Of a stretch of DNA of 64,000 nt, positions 53,820 to 62,703 are shown piece after piece (the first letter of the stretch is position 1; each line of letters opens with the position of its first letter). The notes beneath the pieces are model-generated. The model worked only from the letters and a program-made list of their open reading frames with translations. It was not told where the DNA came from and did not search any database. The stretch is from CAJQGY01 sp964417685 (lineage in GTDB: Bacteria > Pseudomonadota > Gammaproteobacteria > Magnimaribacterales > D2472), in contig CAYQIT010000001.1 of NCBI GenBank assembly GCA_964417685.1, positions 1-64,000 of the forward strand, given 5' to 3'. The position numbers and the translations under genes were made by a program.

Positions 53820-54647
53820 ATGCATTTTAAAAGATTTTTAGATTTTAAAACCAACAATTTGAATAAAAAATTGATTATTTTTAAAAATAACAAAATCATT
53901 TTTGATGCAGATACTAATAATTTTATTCTTGATTATGCTTATCTAAGTATTGATATTGACAGCTCTTTTTATGTTGGCATTGGAGAGGACGATAATACTC
54001 TTTACTATGCAGTTGATGTTACTAATTCTAATTTTTCATTAAGTGATCAAGGTTATACATCATTAATTGAAATTGATATAAGAAGTATTTTAGTTAAATC
54101 ATCTGCTGAAGAGATTGCATTGGTGGGTAGGGCCCAGCATCTACTAGATTGGTATAAAAATTCTCAATATTGTGGTGCATGTGGTGGTAAAAATTTGTAT
54201 TCGGATAAAGAGGGTGCCTTTTACTGCTCTTGTTCTAAAAATATGTTGTACCCAAAAATATCACCCTGTGTAATAGGGATCATTTTAAATGGAGATGATA
54301 TTTTATTAGCACGAAATAAACTTTTTCCAGATGGTATGTTCAGTGCAATAGCAGGCTTTGTTGAAGCCTCTGAAACACTTGAGCAAACTTTCGAGAGAGA
54401 GATATATGAAGAAGTAGGGCTAAAGGTAAAGAATATAAATTATTTCGGTAGTCAGCCATGGCCTTTTCCAAATCAGCTAATGATTGCATTTACTTGTGAA
54501 TATGAATCAGGCGAAATCAATGTTGACGGAGAAGAGATAGTTGAGGCCTCATGGTTTAATTCTAGCAATATGCCAAATATACCACCTACATCTTCTATAT
54601 CAGGACAACTAATTAATTCTTATCTCGAGGGTCATTTGAAGCCCTAG
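53820..54647 (+). CDS. nudC: NADH pyrophosphatase (NudC-type Nudix hydrolase)
   Basis: A 275-residue NudC. The zinc ribbon is 'QYCGACGGKN' and 'YCSCSKN', followed by 'YPKISPCVIGIIL' and the Nudix box 'GFVEASETLEQTFEREIYEE' then VGL (GX5EX7REUXEEXGU fits), plus SQPWPFPNQLMIAF, the NudC signature for NADH cleavage and RNA NAD-decapping. It is the right length (E. coli 257). It overlaps rne tail to tail by 35 bases. Confidence 0.93.
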   Translation: MHFKRFLDFKTNNLNKKLIIFKNNKIIFDADTNNFILDYAYLSIDIDSSFYVGIGEDDNTLYYAVDVTNSNFSLSDQGYTSLIEIDIRSILVKSSAEEIALVGRAQHLLDWYKNSQYCGACGGKNLYSDKEGAFYCSCSKNMLYPKISPCVIGIILNGDDILLARNKLFPDGMFSAIAGFVEASETLEQTFEREIYEEVGLKVKNINYFGSQPWPFPNQLMIAFTCEYESGEINVDGEEIVEASWFNSSNMPNIPPTSSISGQLINSYLEGHLKP

Positions 54648-56676
54648 TAGGGATTTTTCTTTTTGGTTTTGATTCGACTTTGATCTCTTGAATAAGAGGT
54701 TTTTTCTTAACCGGTTGAGTATCTTTAGGCTCTATTTTTTTTGTCTGTTCTGTCTTTTTGGTATCCTTTTTAACTTTCTTTGATTCATTTTTATTTTTTA
54801 CTTTTTCTGAATCATTTTTTGGTTTATCTGTTTTAGGCAGTTTTTTTGATTGTTGAGATTTCGTTTGATTATTGTCTTTAGGTTTTTTATTAGCTGTCTT
54901 ATTCTTATCTGGAGCACTCTTAGAATTAGGTTTTTTTTGTACTTGTTTCCTTTTTGTATTAGAAGTATTTTTATTAGGCGACTTTCTCTTTTGTTGAGGT
55001 TTTCTTCTAGTATTTTTTTTAGTTTTAGTCGGTTCTTTCTTTTCTTCAGCTTCCAATCCAGCAATGCTTTTGATCCAACTAACAAGTCCCTCTTTTTTCT
55101 TTTTAGGCATCTTGGGTGGTTTAATGCCATCTACCAAAGGTTTCATTGAATTAGATTTATTTTTATCATCTCTCCAATCTGTGTCAGGTTCAGGACTATT
55201 TGGAGTTAGCTTGTAAGAATCAATCTTCTTCACATCACTAGCTTTTATTCTAGAGACTTTATAATAAGGACGAGCTTTATATGGATCTGCCACAATAATT
55301 ACTCTTATATTGTTTGCTTTTTCAATACGTATAATGTCGTTACGTTTTTCATTTAATAAATAGCTAGCTACGTCTGATGGAACAAAAACTTGAATTTCAG
55401 CAGTGTTATCCTTAGCAGAGTCTTCGCCAATGATTCTAAGAATTGATTGTCCTAATGATCGTGGGCCCCTTACAAGAACATGTTCAATATCATACGACTC
55501 ATTTAATGATGGTCTTAATCTTTGCCTTGAAACCTCTAAGAGGCCAAACCTTGAAATGCTAGATATCTGCACCCTTGCTCTGTCAGTGTATACAGCTTTT
55601 CTAAATGCTGACTCAACTTTTTCTTGATGTTTTGTATCCATCATATCAATAAAGTCAATAACAACTAAACCACCAACATCTCTCAGTCTTAATTGTCTAG
55701 CTACTTCCTTTGCTGCTTCTAAATTTGTTTTATATGCAGTATCTTCGATATCTTTACCTTTTGTTGATCTGGCTGAATTAACATCAATAGCTGTCATCGC
55801 CTCAGTTGGATCAATAACTATAGATCCTCCTGAAGTTAATGAAATTTCTCTCTGAAAAGCTAATTCAATTTGAGATTCAATTTGATACCTATTAAATAAT
55901 GGTATCTCCTCATCATAGTATTTAACTTTATGAGCGTGATCTGGCAATACAGCACTTATGAACTCAAATGCTTCATCAAAGGTTGGCTTGTCATCTATAA
56001 GAATTTCTTCAATATCTTCTTTAAAGTAATCTTTAACCACTCTAACAATTAACTTGTCATCTCTAAATATAAGAGATGGACTAGGAGCATTGGCAAATGT
56101 TTTAGATATTTCATCCCATAAAGCAAGCAGGTATGACAAATCAAGAGCAAGTTCTTCTGAGGTTCTGCCTAAACCATTGGTTCGAACTATTGCACTCATA
56201 TCTTCAGGTATATCTAGATTAGATAATGCTTTCTTAATCTGATCCCTTTCTTCACCACTAATTCTTCTTGAAATACCACCTGACCTAGATGAGTTAGGTA
56301 TTAAAACCAAGAAACGTCCTGCAAGACCAATTTGAGTTGTTAAGGCAGCACCTTTAGTACCTCTTTCTTCTTTTGTTACTTGAACAATAATTTCTTGTCC
56401 TTCTTTTAAAGTGCATTGAGTTTTGCCATTAGAATTTTTTTCAAAGAAATCACTTGAGAGATCTTTTAATGGTAGGAACCCATGTCTTTCTGATCCAAAA
56501 TTAACAAATGCTGCATCAAGACTAGTCTCAATTCTTGAAACCGTTGCTTTAAATATACTACCTTTTAGAAGAACTCTATCAGGTGATTCAGTGTCTAAAT
56601 CATAAAGTTTAGCTCCATCAACAAGAGCGACTCTTAGCTCATCTCCATATGATGAGTTAATCAAAATTCTTTTCAT
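54613..56676 (-). CDS. rne: Ribonuclease E/G family endoribonuclease, lacking the Zn-link cysteines
   Basis: A 687-residue protein. S1 RNA-binding region (about 37-118: 'GSIFKATVSRIETSLDAAFV', 'SERHGFLPL'), 5'-sensor, and DNase I-like catalytic part with Asp298 in 'EAMTAIDVNSARSTKGKDIE' and Asp341 in 'GGLVVIDFIDM', spaced 43 as in E. coli (303/346). The Zn-link C-P-R-C that holds the E. coli tetramer is replaced by 'EHVLVRGPRSLGQSILRIIG', with no cysteine there. Then a basic, low-complexity C-terminal region (about 500-687, Lys/Pro/Thr-rich) suitable for RNA or degradosome contacts. Longer than RNase G (489), shorter than E. coli RNase E (1061). A structured leader precedes it. Confidence 0.93.
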   Translation of the reverse strand: MKRILINSSYGDELRVALVDGAKLYDLDTESPDRVLLKGSIFKATVSRIETSLDAAFVNFGSERHGFLPLKDLSSDFFEKNSNGKTQCTLKEGQEIIVQVTKEERGTKGAALTTQIGLAGRFLVLIPNSSRSGGISRRISGEERDQIKKALSNLDIPEDMSAIVRTNGLGRTSEELALDLSYLLALWDEISKTFANAPSPSLIFRDDKLIVRVVKDYFKEDIEEILIDDKPTFDEAFEFISAVLPDHAHKVKYYDEEIPLFNRYQIESQIELAFQREISLTSGGSIVIDPTEAMTAIDVNSARSTKGKDIEDTAYKTNLEAAKEVARQLRLRDVGGLVVIDFIDMMDTKHQEKVESAFRKAVYTDRARVQISSISRFGLLEVSRQRLRPSLNESYDIEHVLVRGPRSLGQSILRIIGEDSAKDNTAEIQVFVPSDVASYLLNEKRNDIIRIEKANNIRVIIVADPYKARPYYKVSRIKASDVKKIDSYKLTPNSPEPDTDWRDDKNKSNSMKPLVDGIKPPKMPKKKKEGLVSWIKSIAGLEAEEKKEPTKTKKNTRRKPQQKRKSPNKNTSNTKRKQVQKKPNSKSAPDKNKTANKKPKDNNQTKSQQSKKLPKTDKPKNDSEKVKNKNESKKVKKDTKKTEQTKKIEPKDTQPVKKKPLIQEIKVESKPKRKIPTRASNDPRDKN

Positions 56677-56869
56677 TATATTCTCCCTATCTATAGGAAG
56701 ATAAATCAGCAGTGAGCTTAAGCTCGGACTTAATAAGTCTTATTTCTATATTGCTTATTAAGTAATGCCTATAAATTAGGCATAAAAAAAACTGTTGTAA
56801 TTATCTTTTTAATTAATAATATAACCAGACTATCTAGTTATTTAGTTTCATATCGTATAGATTTGTTTA
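56677..56869. promoter_or_regulatory. Divergent rne-rluC region with stem-loops in the rne leader
   Basis: No gene lies in this 193-base gap. Inverted repeats that would fold in the minus-strand rne leader include GAGCTTAAGCTC (56714-56725), GACTTAATAAGTC (56727-56739), ATTGCTTA...TAAGTAAT (56750-56766) and ATGCCTA/TAGGCAT (56765-56771 with 56777-56783). Some of these are mutually exclusive. In E. coli, hairpins in the rne leader mediate RNase E autoregulation; a similar role here is inferred. On the plus strand, TATAGA near 56856 could be the rluC -10 box. Confidence 0.5.
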
Positions 56870-57739
56870 ATGAGTGTCAAAAAAATTGTAGTTGATGAGG
56901 ATAGCTCCAAGAGAAGGCTTGATAATTATTTATTAACACTTTTATTTGATTTGCCTAAATCAAAAGTATATAGCATGGTCAGAAAAGGGGAGGTAAGAAT
57001 AAACTCTGGGAGGGTCAAACCTAGTACTAAAATTAATGTTGGAGATGAAATTAGACTACCTCCTTATATAAATATTCCAAAAAAAGATGAAGTTCGAATA
57101 CCAGATAATCTAAAAAAAACTATTTCTCAAGCTATTATCTATGAAGATAAAAATTACATCATCATAAATAAGCCAACTGGAATAGCTGTCCATGGCGGAA
57201 CTGATAATAAATTTGGTTTAATAACTATTATGAGGGATATGTTCAGCGAAAAGATTGATCTATGTCATAGAATTGATAAAGAAACTTCAGGGTGCTTAGT
57301 ATTTTCATTAAATAAAAAATCAACCAAACATTTCAACTATTTGCTTCAATCAAGAAAAGTAACTAAAAAATATAAAGCCATACTCAAGGGAGCGATTTCA
57401 AAGGATATTTTCATTAATAATTATATTGGTGATGAGCCTCAATTAGCTATTTCAAAATTTAATATTATTAACTCTTCTAAAAATGCTTCATATGTTGATA
57501 TTGAAATTACCACTGGACGAACACACCAAATAAGAATCCATTCCAATGAAATAGGGCATCCTGTAATAAATGATTCTAAGTATGGTGATTGGAAATTCAA
57601 TAGATCCATCAAAAACTTTGGAAAAAGAATGGCGTTGCATGCACATACGATGGAATTTACTGATCAGCTTGGAAAACAAATTAAAGTTGTTGCAAAATTA
57701 GACAAAGATTTTAATGATCTTTTAAAATTATTAAATTAA
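56870..57739 (+). CDS. rluC: 23S rRNA pseudouridine synthase, RluC type
   Basis: A 289-residue enzyme with an N-terminal S4 domain (about 13-75: 'RLDNYLLTLLFDLPKSKVYS' and 'VRKGEVRINSGRVKPS') and an RsuA/RluA-type catalytic domain with 'IINKPTGIAVHGG' and 'DLCHRIDKETSGCLVFSLNK' (catalytic Asp136), then 'ITTGRTHQIRIHSNEIGHPV'. It makes pseudouridines 955, 2504 and 2580 in 23S rRNA by homology. It stands divergently from rne exactly as in E. coli. Confidence 0.94.
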   Translation: MSVKKIVVDEDSSKRRLDNYLLTLLFDLPKSKVYSMVRKGEVRINSGRVKPSTKINVGDEIRLPPYINIPKKDEVRIPDNLKKTISQAIIYEDKNYIIINKPTGIAVHGGTDNKFGLITIMRDMFSEKIDLCHRIDKETSGCLVFSLNKKSTKHFNYLLQSRKVTKKYKAILKGAISKDIFINNYIGDEPQLAISKFNIINSSKNASYVDIEITTGRTHQIRIHSNEIGHPVINDSKYGDWKFNRSIKNFGKRMALHAHTMEFTDQLGKQIKVVAKLDKDFNDLLKLLN

Positions 57740-57799
57740 AAAAAGATACCAAATGATATTCAAATTTGATAGGATACGTTTTTTTTAATAGGGTTAATT

Positions 57800-58009
57800 A
57801 TGGCAGTTCAAAAAAGTAAGAAAACTAGATCAAGAATTGGGATGAGAAGATCTCATGATGCACTAAAAAATTCAACACTTTCTACTGACCCAGTATCAGG
57901 TGAAAGACACCTAAGACACCAAATGACTAAAGATGGTTTCTATAAAGGCAGACTCATCAAAGATCTCAGAAAGCCTGAAAAGGATGTCGAAGAAGAAAAC
58001 CTTAGTTAA
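57800..58009 (+). CDS. rpmF: 50S ribosomal protein L32
   Basis: A 69-residue L32: 'MAVQKSKKTRSRIGMRRSHD', 'LSTDPVSGERHLRHQMTKDG' and 'FYKGRLI'. The C-terminal tail (DLRKPEKDVEEENLS) is longer and more acidic than in E. coli (57 residues). It begins the rpmF-fabD-fabG-acpP-fabF block, the common arrangement that links ribosome and membrane synthesis. The fabD ATG follows 2 bases after the stop. GGG-rich Shine-Dalgarno (ATAGGG) precedes the ATG. Confidence 0.96.
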   Translation: MAVQKSKKTRSRIGMRRSHDALKNSTLSTDPVSGERHLRHQMTKDGFYKGRLIKDLRKPEKDVEEENLS

Positions 58010-58011
58010 TA

Positions 58012-58923
58012 ATGTCTAAACATATCAGCGTTGTCTTTCCAGGACAAGGCTCTCAGTCTCATGGTATGACTGAAACATTCACACCTGATGAGTTCTATAA
58101 CCTAGGTTATAAAAATCCATTTGATTTTGATTTGCTAGATATCATTAATAATGATGAGGAAAAGCTTAATAAAAGCTACTACACGCAACCAGCACTTGTG
58201 CTTACATCATTACTTTATTATCAAAGATTAAAAAATATTTTACCCAATCAACCTAATATTCTTGCAGGACATTCTCTTGGTGAATATTCAGCTTTAGTTG
58301 CATCAAATGCTATAGACCTTCATTCTGCTTTAAAGCTTGTATATAAGAGGGGTAAATTTATGGCAGAATCAAAAAATGGTTCTATGATGGCTGTAATGGG
58401 AGCTACCCTAGAAAATATATTAAATGTTTGTGATCAAATAAATGAAGATGAGAATGAAAATATATCAGCAGCAAACTTAAACTCACCAAATCAAATTGTA
58501 TTAGGCGGATTAGAATCTTCTATTAATATTGCAGCAATAAAACTAAAAGAATTAGGTGCTAAAAGATGTATTAAGCTTAAAGTAGCAACAGCTTCACATT
58601 GTAAATTATTAGGTGATGCATCTAAGAAATTAGAGAATGAATTAAATTTAATAGAATTTATAGAACCTGAGATTGATGTTATTCAAAATATAAATGCAAT
58701 AATTTCCTCAGATATCACCAAAATTAAACAGAATCTTGTCAATCAGCTCACAAATCCAGTTCAATGGATTGATACAATGAAACAAATTAATCATCATAAA
58801 GGTATTATTATTGAATGTGGTCCCGGAAAGATTTTATCAGGATTAGCTAAAGCAAATGGATGTGAGAATATCTTAACAATGTCCTCAGCAACATTTGAAG
58901 AAGATTTAAGGAACATGTTATGA
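58012..58923 (+). CDS. fabD: Malonyl-CoA:ACP transacylase
   Basis: A 303-residue FabD. 'SVVFPGQGSQSHGMTETF', catalytic Ser in 'LAGHSLGEYSALVASNAI', 'YKRGKFMAESKNGSMMAVMG', 'SAANLNSPNQIVLGG', 'ASHCKLL' (His) and 'ECGPGKILSGLAK'. The usual fabH gene between rpmF and fabD is not here. It overlaps fabG by 4 bases (ATGA). It loads malonyl groups onto AcpP. Confidence 0.95.
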   Translation: MSKHISVVFPGQGSQSHGMTETFTPDEFYNLGYKNPFDFDLLDIINNDEEKLNKSYYTQPALVLTSLLYYQRLKNILPNQPNILAGHSLGEYSALVASNAIDLHSALKLVYKRGKFMAESKNGSMMAVMGATLENILNVCDQINEDENENISAANLNSPNQIVLGGLESSINIAAIKLKELGAKRCIKLKVATASHCKLLGDASKKLENELNLIEFIEPEIDVIQNINAIISSDITKIKQNLVNQLTNPVQWIDTMKQINHHKGIIIECGPGKILSGLAKANGCENILTMSSATFEEDLRNML

Positions 58924-59636
58924 AAAATGTATTTATTACAGGTGCTTCTAGAGGAATAGGAGAATCTATCGCTTATTATTTTGCAGAAAAAGGTTTTAAT
59001 GTTGTTGGAACTGCAAGATCAGAATTTAATTTTAAAAATGATAATTTTATCGGAAATTTATATCCTGTTCAGCTTGATGTAACGGATAGGCAATCAATGA
59101 AATCAGTATATTCGGTTCTCAAAGATAAAGACTTGTTACCAAACATTCTTATAAATAATGCTGGCATAACTTCTGATCAGATTTTTATGAGAATGAAAGA
59201 TGATGATTGGGATAATGTTATCGATATAAATCTTACAGGGACATTTAATATAACAAAGCTATTTATTAAAGATATGGTAAAAAATAGATATGGAAAAATT
59301 ATCAACATATCTTCAGTATCAGGTTTGATGGGAAATCCTGGTCAAGTTAATTATTCTTCTTCTAAAGCTGCTTTAGGCGGATTTACAAAGTCACTTGCAA
59401 AAGAGTTGGGTTCAAGAAATATTAATGTTAATTCAATTGCACCAGGCTTTATTGATACTGATATGACAGATTTTTTAGATCATGAAGCAAAAGAATTATT
59501 AAAAAAAGATATTCCTTTAAATAGACTTGGCAATACTGATGATATTTCAGAGTTAGCTTTCTTTCTAGCCTCTGATCAAGCCGAATATATAACCGGTCAA
59601 ACCATATCTGTAGATGGTGGTTTATTTATGCATTAA
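58920..59636 (+). CDS. fabG: 3-oxoacyl-ACP reductase
   Basis: A 238-residue SDR: 'VFITGASRGIGESIAYYFAE' (NADP), 'NILINNAGITSDQIFMRM', Ser in 'IINISSVSGLMGNPGQVNYS', Tyr-x3-Lys in 'NYSSSKAALGGFTKSLAKEL', and 'NINVNSIAPGFIDTDMTDFL'. The position between fabD and acpP assigns it to fatty acid synthesis rather than to another SDR. It reduces 3-ketoacyl-ACP. Confidence 0.95.
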   Translation: MKNVFITGASRGIGESIAYYFAEKGFNVVGTARSEFNFKNDNFIGNLYPVQLDVTDRQSMKSVYSVLKDKDLLPNILINNAGITSDQIFMRMKDDDWDNVIDINLTGTFNITKLFIKDMVKNRYGKIINISSVSGLMGNPGQVNYSSSKAALGGFTKSLAKELGSRNINVNSIAPGFIDTDMTDFLDHEAKELLKKDIPLNRLGNTDDISELAFFLASDQAEYITGQTISVDGGLFMH

Positions 59637-59696
59637 AAAAATGCATCTTCAAAATAAAACATGTAAAATAAGCATCTTTTTATCATGGGAGATAAT

Positions 59697-59927
59697 ATGA
59701 GCGTTGAAGATAGAGTTAAAAAAATTGTAAGTGATCAGCTTGGAACTTCTTTAGAAGAGGTAAATAGTGATTCTTCATTTGTTGATGATCTTGGAGCAGA
59801 TTCTCTTGATACAGTTGAGCTTGTAATGGCTTTAGAAGAAGAGTTTGATCTTGAAATTGCAGACGAAGATGCTGAAAAGATATCAACAGTTAATGAGGCA
59901 GTAGACTACATTAATTCCAATTCATAA
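59697..59927 (+). CDS. acpP: Acyl carrier protein
   Basis: The ATG at 59697 gives a 76-residue protein, MSVEDRVKKIVSDQLGTSLE, matching E. coli AcpP in length and start; an in-frame ATG 12 bases earlier overlaps the Shine-Dalgarno GGGAGA and is not needed. Ser36 in 'DLGADSLDTVELVMALEEEF' receives 4'-phosphopantetheine. It is strongly acidic. A 60-base gap upstream sets it apart for high expression. Confidence 0.97.
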   Translation: MSVEDRVKKIVSDQLGTSLEEVNSDSSFVDDLGADSLDTVELVMALEEEFDLEIADEDAEKISTVNEAVDYINSNS

Positions 59928-59933
59928 AGCATA

Positions 59934-61160
59934 GTGAAGCTACAAAGAAGAGTTGTAGTTACAGGTTTGGGCATTGTTTCGCCCATTGGAAATAACATTG
60001 ATGATGCCTGGGATGCTTGTACTAATGGTATCTCAGGTATCACTTTCAATGAAACAGACATTCCAGATTCACCAGTAAATATTGGTGGAAGAATAAAAGA
60101 TCTAGATCTCAAAGATTATTTAGACATTAAGGAAATTAGACGCCTTGATCCATTTATCCAATATTCATTAATATCATCTTCGCAGGCAATTAAAGATGCT
60201 GGAATAGACGAATCTATTAATCATAATAGAATTGGTGTTAATTTTGGTTCTGGTATTGGTGGTATATCTAATATCGAAAAAAATTATGAACTATTAAAAA
60301 CTTCTGGCTATAAAAAAATATCACCTTTTTTTGTACCTGGTTCTATTGTAAATATGACTTCGGGATTTATATCAATCAAACATGGTTTCAAAGGGCCTTC
60401 CATGAGTACCGTCACAGCATGTTCAGCTGCAAGTCATTCGATTGGCATGTCTGCAAGATCTATTGCTTATGGTGATGCTGATTTAATGATTGCAGGTGGC
60501 TCCGAAATGTCTAGTACACCATTAGGAATAGGGGGGTTTATTGCTGCAAGAGCATTATCAGAATCAAATGATCCAACAAGTGCTAGTAAACCATGGGATA
60601 AAAATAGAGATGGTTTCGTATTAGCAGATGGTTCTGCTGCTTTAGTCCTCGAAGAGTATCAACATGCAAAGACAAGAAATGCTAACATTTACGGTGAAAT
60701 AATTGGTTTTGGTATGAGTTCTGATGCCTATCATATGACAGCTCCTCCAGAGGATGGTTCAGGAGCTGCTGCTGCAATGAAGGCTGCTATAGAGGATTGT
60801 TCTGATAAGTTGAAACAGATCGACTATATAAACGCTCATGGTACCTCAACTCCTTTAGGTGATTTAGCTGAGTCAAATGCGATTAAGAGTATTTTTAATG
60901 CAAATGTTCCTCTAATTAGCTCAACAAAATCAATGACAGGACATACTTTGGGAGCTGCTGGTGCAATTGAATCTGTATTTTCACTTTTAGCGTTAAGAGA
61001 TGGAATAGCACCGCCAACAATTAATCTGGTAAATCAAGACCCTTTATGTGACTTAGACTTTAACGCCTTAGAGTCTAGAAAAATTAATATTAATACTGTT
61101 ATGAATAATTCTTTTGGATTTGGTGGAACTAATTCATCTTTAATATTTGCTAAAATTTAG
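59934..61160 (+). CDS. fabF: 3-oxoacyl-ACP synthase II
   Basis: A 408-residue condensing enzyme starting with GTG: 'VVVTGLGIVSPIGNNIDDAW', catalytic Cys in 'TVTACSAASHSIGMSARSIA', His in 'INAHGTSTPLGDLAESNAIK' and 'SSTKSMTGHTLGAAGAIESV', and the C-terminal 'NNSFGFGGTNSSLIF'. It elongates acyl-ACP and tunes unsaturated fatty acids with temperature. It starts 6 bases after acpP; the stop overlaps the mltG GTG. Confidence 0.96.
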   Translation: MKLQRRVVVTGLGIVSPIGNNIDDAWDACTNGISGITFNETDIPDSPVNIGGRIKDLDLKDYLDIKEIRRLDPFIQYSLISSSQAIKDAGIDESINHNRIGVNFGSGIGGISNIEKNYELLKTSGYKKISPFFVPGSIVNMTSGFISIKHGFKGPSMSTVTACSAASHSIGMSARSIAYGDADLMIAGGSEMSSTPLGIGGFIAARALSESNDPTSASKPWDKNRDGFVLADGSAALVLEEYQHAKTRNANIYGEIIGFGMSSDAYHMTAPPEDGSGAAAAMKAAIEDCSDKLKQIDYINAHGTSTPLGDLAESNAIKSIFNANVPLISSTKSMTGHTLGAAGAIESVFSLLALRDGIAPPTINLVNQDPLCDLDFNALESRKININTVMNNSFGFGGTNSSLIFAKI

Positions 61161-62113
61161 TGAAGTTTTTTACTAAATCCCTTTCTTTATTATTAATAAT
61201 TCCGGCTTTATTAGTTGGGCCATATTTCTCATTTCTAAGTTACAAGAACACTAAAGCGGATGTTCTAATTATTGAAACAGGTGATACGGCATACAAAACT
61301 CTAGAAAATATTATTCCTCTTAGCGTATTTGATAAATACTTCCTTAGACTTCATTTTAATATAGAAAATATTAAAGACATTAAAGCAGGGGAGTATTTGA
61401 TAAAGAATAAAACCATAGAAGAAATAATTAAAGATATTTCGAATGGTAATTATTTACGAAGGTCTATTAGAATTAAAGAAGGTTCAAATTTATATGATCT
61501 AGAAAAAGATCTTACCAATCACTATTTATTAAATGATTGTTCTTATTTATCTTGCATTAAAACAAAAACTAATAAAGAAGGTTTGCTTTTACCAGATACT
61601 TATTATTATTTTAGAGGCATGAAATTATCTAGTATATTCAGTGAAAGTAACGAAAAACTAAATAAACTTATTAATACATTATGGCTTGAAAAACCTCAAG
61701 ATAATCCACTTAAGAGTAAATATGACGCATTAATACTTGCATCAATAATTGAGAAAGAGGCAGGAAATAATGAAGAAAAATTATTGATCTCTGGTGTATT
61801 TTTAAAAAGACTGGAAATGGATATGCGACTTCAAGCTGATCCGACAATAATATATGGATTATTGCCAAATTTTGATGGAGATATTAAAAAGTCTGATATT
61901 CTTGATAAAGAAAATATTTACAACACATATATGAAAAAAGGTTTACCACCAAGTCCTATAGCTTTTTCATCTATATCTTCAATAGAAGCTGCTATTCTAG
62001 GAACTCCTGGTGATTTTTTATTCTTTGTTGCTGATTCTCCATCTTCTCATTATTTTTCTAAAACTTATGAAGAACATAAAGAAGCTATTAAAAAATATGG
62101 TGTTGATAAATGA
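61160..62113 (+). CDS. mltG: Endolytic murein transglycosylase MltG (YceG-like)
   Basis: A 317-residue protein with an N-terminal membrane anchor (about 5-25), a LysM-like/YceG domain, and the lytic site 'ALILASIIEKEAGNNEEKLL' (catalytic Glu) with 'ISGVFLKRLEMDMRLQADPT' and 'MKKGLPPSPIAFSSISSIEA'. It cuts nascent peptidoglycan and ends glycan strands. GTG start overlaps fabF; pabC, which lies before mltG in E. coli, is absent. Confidence 0.95.
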   Translation: MKFFTKSLSLLLIIPALLVGPYFSFLSYKNTKADVLIIETGDTAYKTLENIIPLSVFDKYFLRLHFNIENIKDIKAGEYLIKNKTIEEIIKDISNGNYLRRSIRIKEGSNLYDLEKDLTNHYLLNDCSYLSCIKTKTNKEGLLLPDTYYYFRGMKLSSIFSESNEKLNKLINTLWLEKPQDNPLKSKYDALILASIIEKEAGNNEEKLLISGVFLKRLEMDMRLQADPTIIYGLLPNFDGDIKKSDILDKENIYNTYMKKGLPPSPIAFSSISSIEAAILGTPGDFLFFVADSPSSHYFSKTYEEHKEAIKKYGVDK

Positions 62114-62703
62114 TTATTAGTTTCGAAGGTATAGAGGGTGTAGGAAAATCAACACAGATCAACTTACTTAAAGACTGGTTAAACAATAAAGGGCTTAGCA
62201 CTGTTTTATTTAGAGAACCAGGCTCAACAGAAGCAAGTGAAAAAATTAGAGAATTATTGCTATCTATTGAATCAAATCTCTCAAATGAATCTGAATTGTT
62301 ATTAATGTTTGCTGCAAGAGCTCAGCTCGTAAGCGAAAAAATCAACAATAATCAGGGTGATGTAATACTCTTTGATAGATACTATGATGCATCAATCGCA
62401 TATCAAGGATATGGTAGGTCTTTATCGCTTGATTTAATCAAAAATTTAATACAATTTACTAACTGTCCAGAGCCAAATCTCACATTTCTTTTAGATTTAG
62501 ATGTTGAAGAGGGCTTTAAAAGAAAATCTGGCGATGTAATTGATAGGATAGAGTCATCTGGAATTCATTTTTTTAATAGAGTTAGGGAAGGTTATAAGCA
62601 AATAGCCAAATCTGAACCTAAAAGAGTTAAGCTAATAAATGCAGATCAAGACAGTTCAGTTATTCATAATCAAATTATTGATTTTGTAAATGAAATTTTA
62701 TGA
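62110..62703 (+). CDS. tmk: Thymidylate kinase
   Basis: A 197-residue kinase: P-loop 'IISFEGIEGVGKSTQINLLK', 'VLFREPGSTEASEKIRELLL', DRYYDASIAYQGYGRSLSLD, and a LID-like 'GFKRKSGDVIDRIES'. It phosphorylates dTMP to dTDP. It overlaps mltG and holB by 4 bases each, the order seen in E. coli. Confidence 0.96.
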   Translation: MIISFEGIEGVGKSTQINLLKDWLNNKGLSTVLFREPGSTEASEKIRELLLSIESNLSNESELLLMFAARAQLVSEKINNNQGDVILFDRYYDASIAYQGYGRSLSLDLIKNLIQFTNCPEPNLTFLLDLDVEEGFKRKSGDVIDRIESSGIHFFNRVREGYKQIAKSEPKRVKLINADQDSSVIHNQIIDFVNEIL

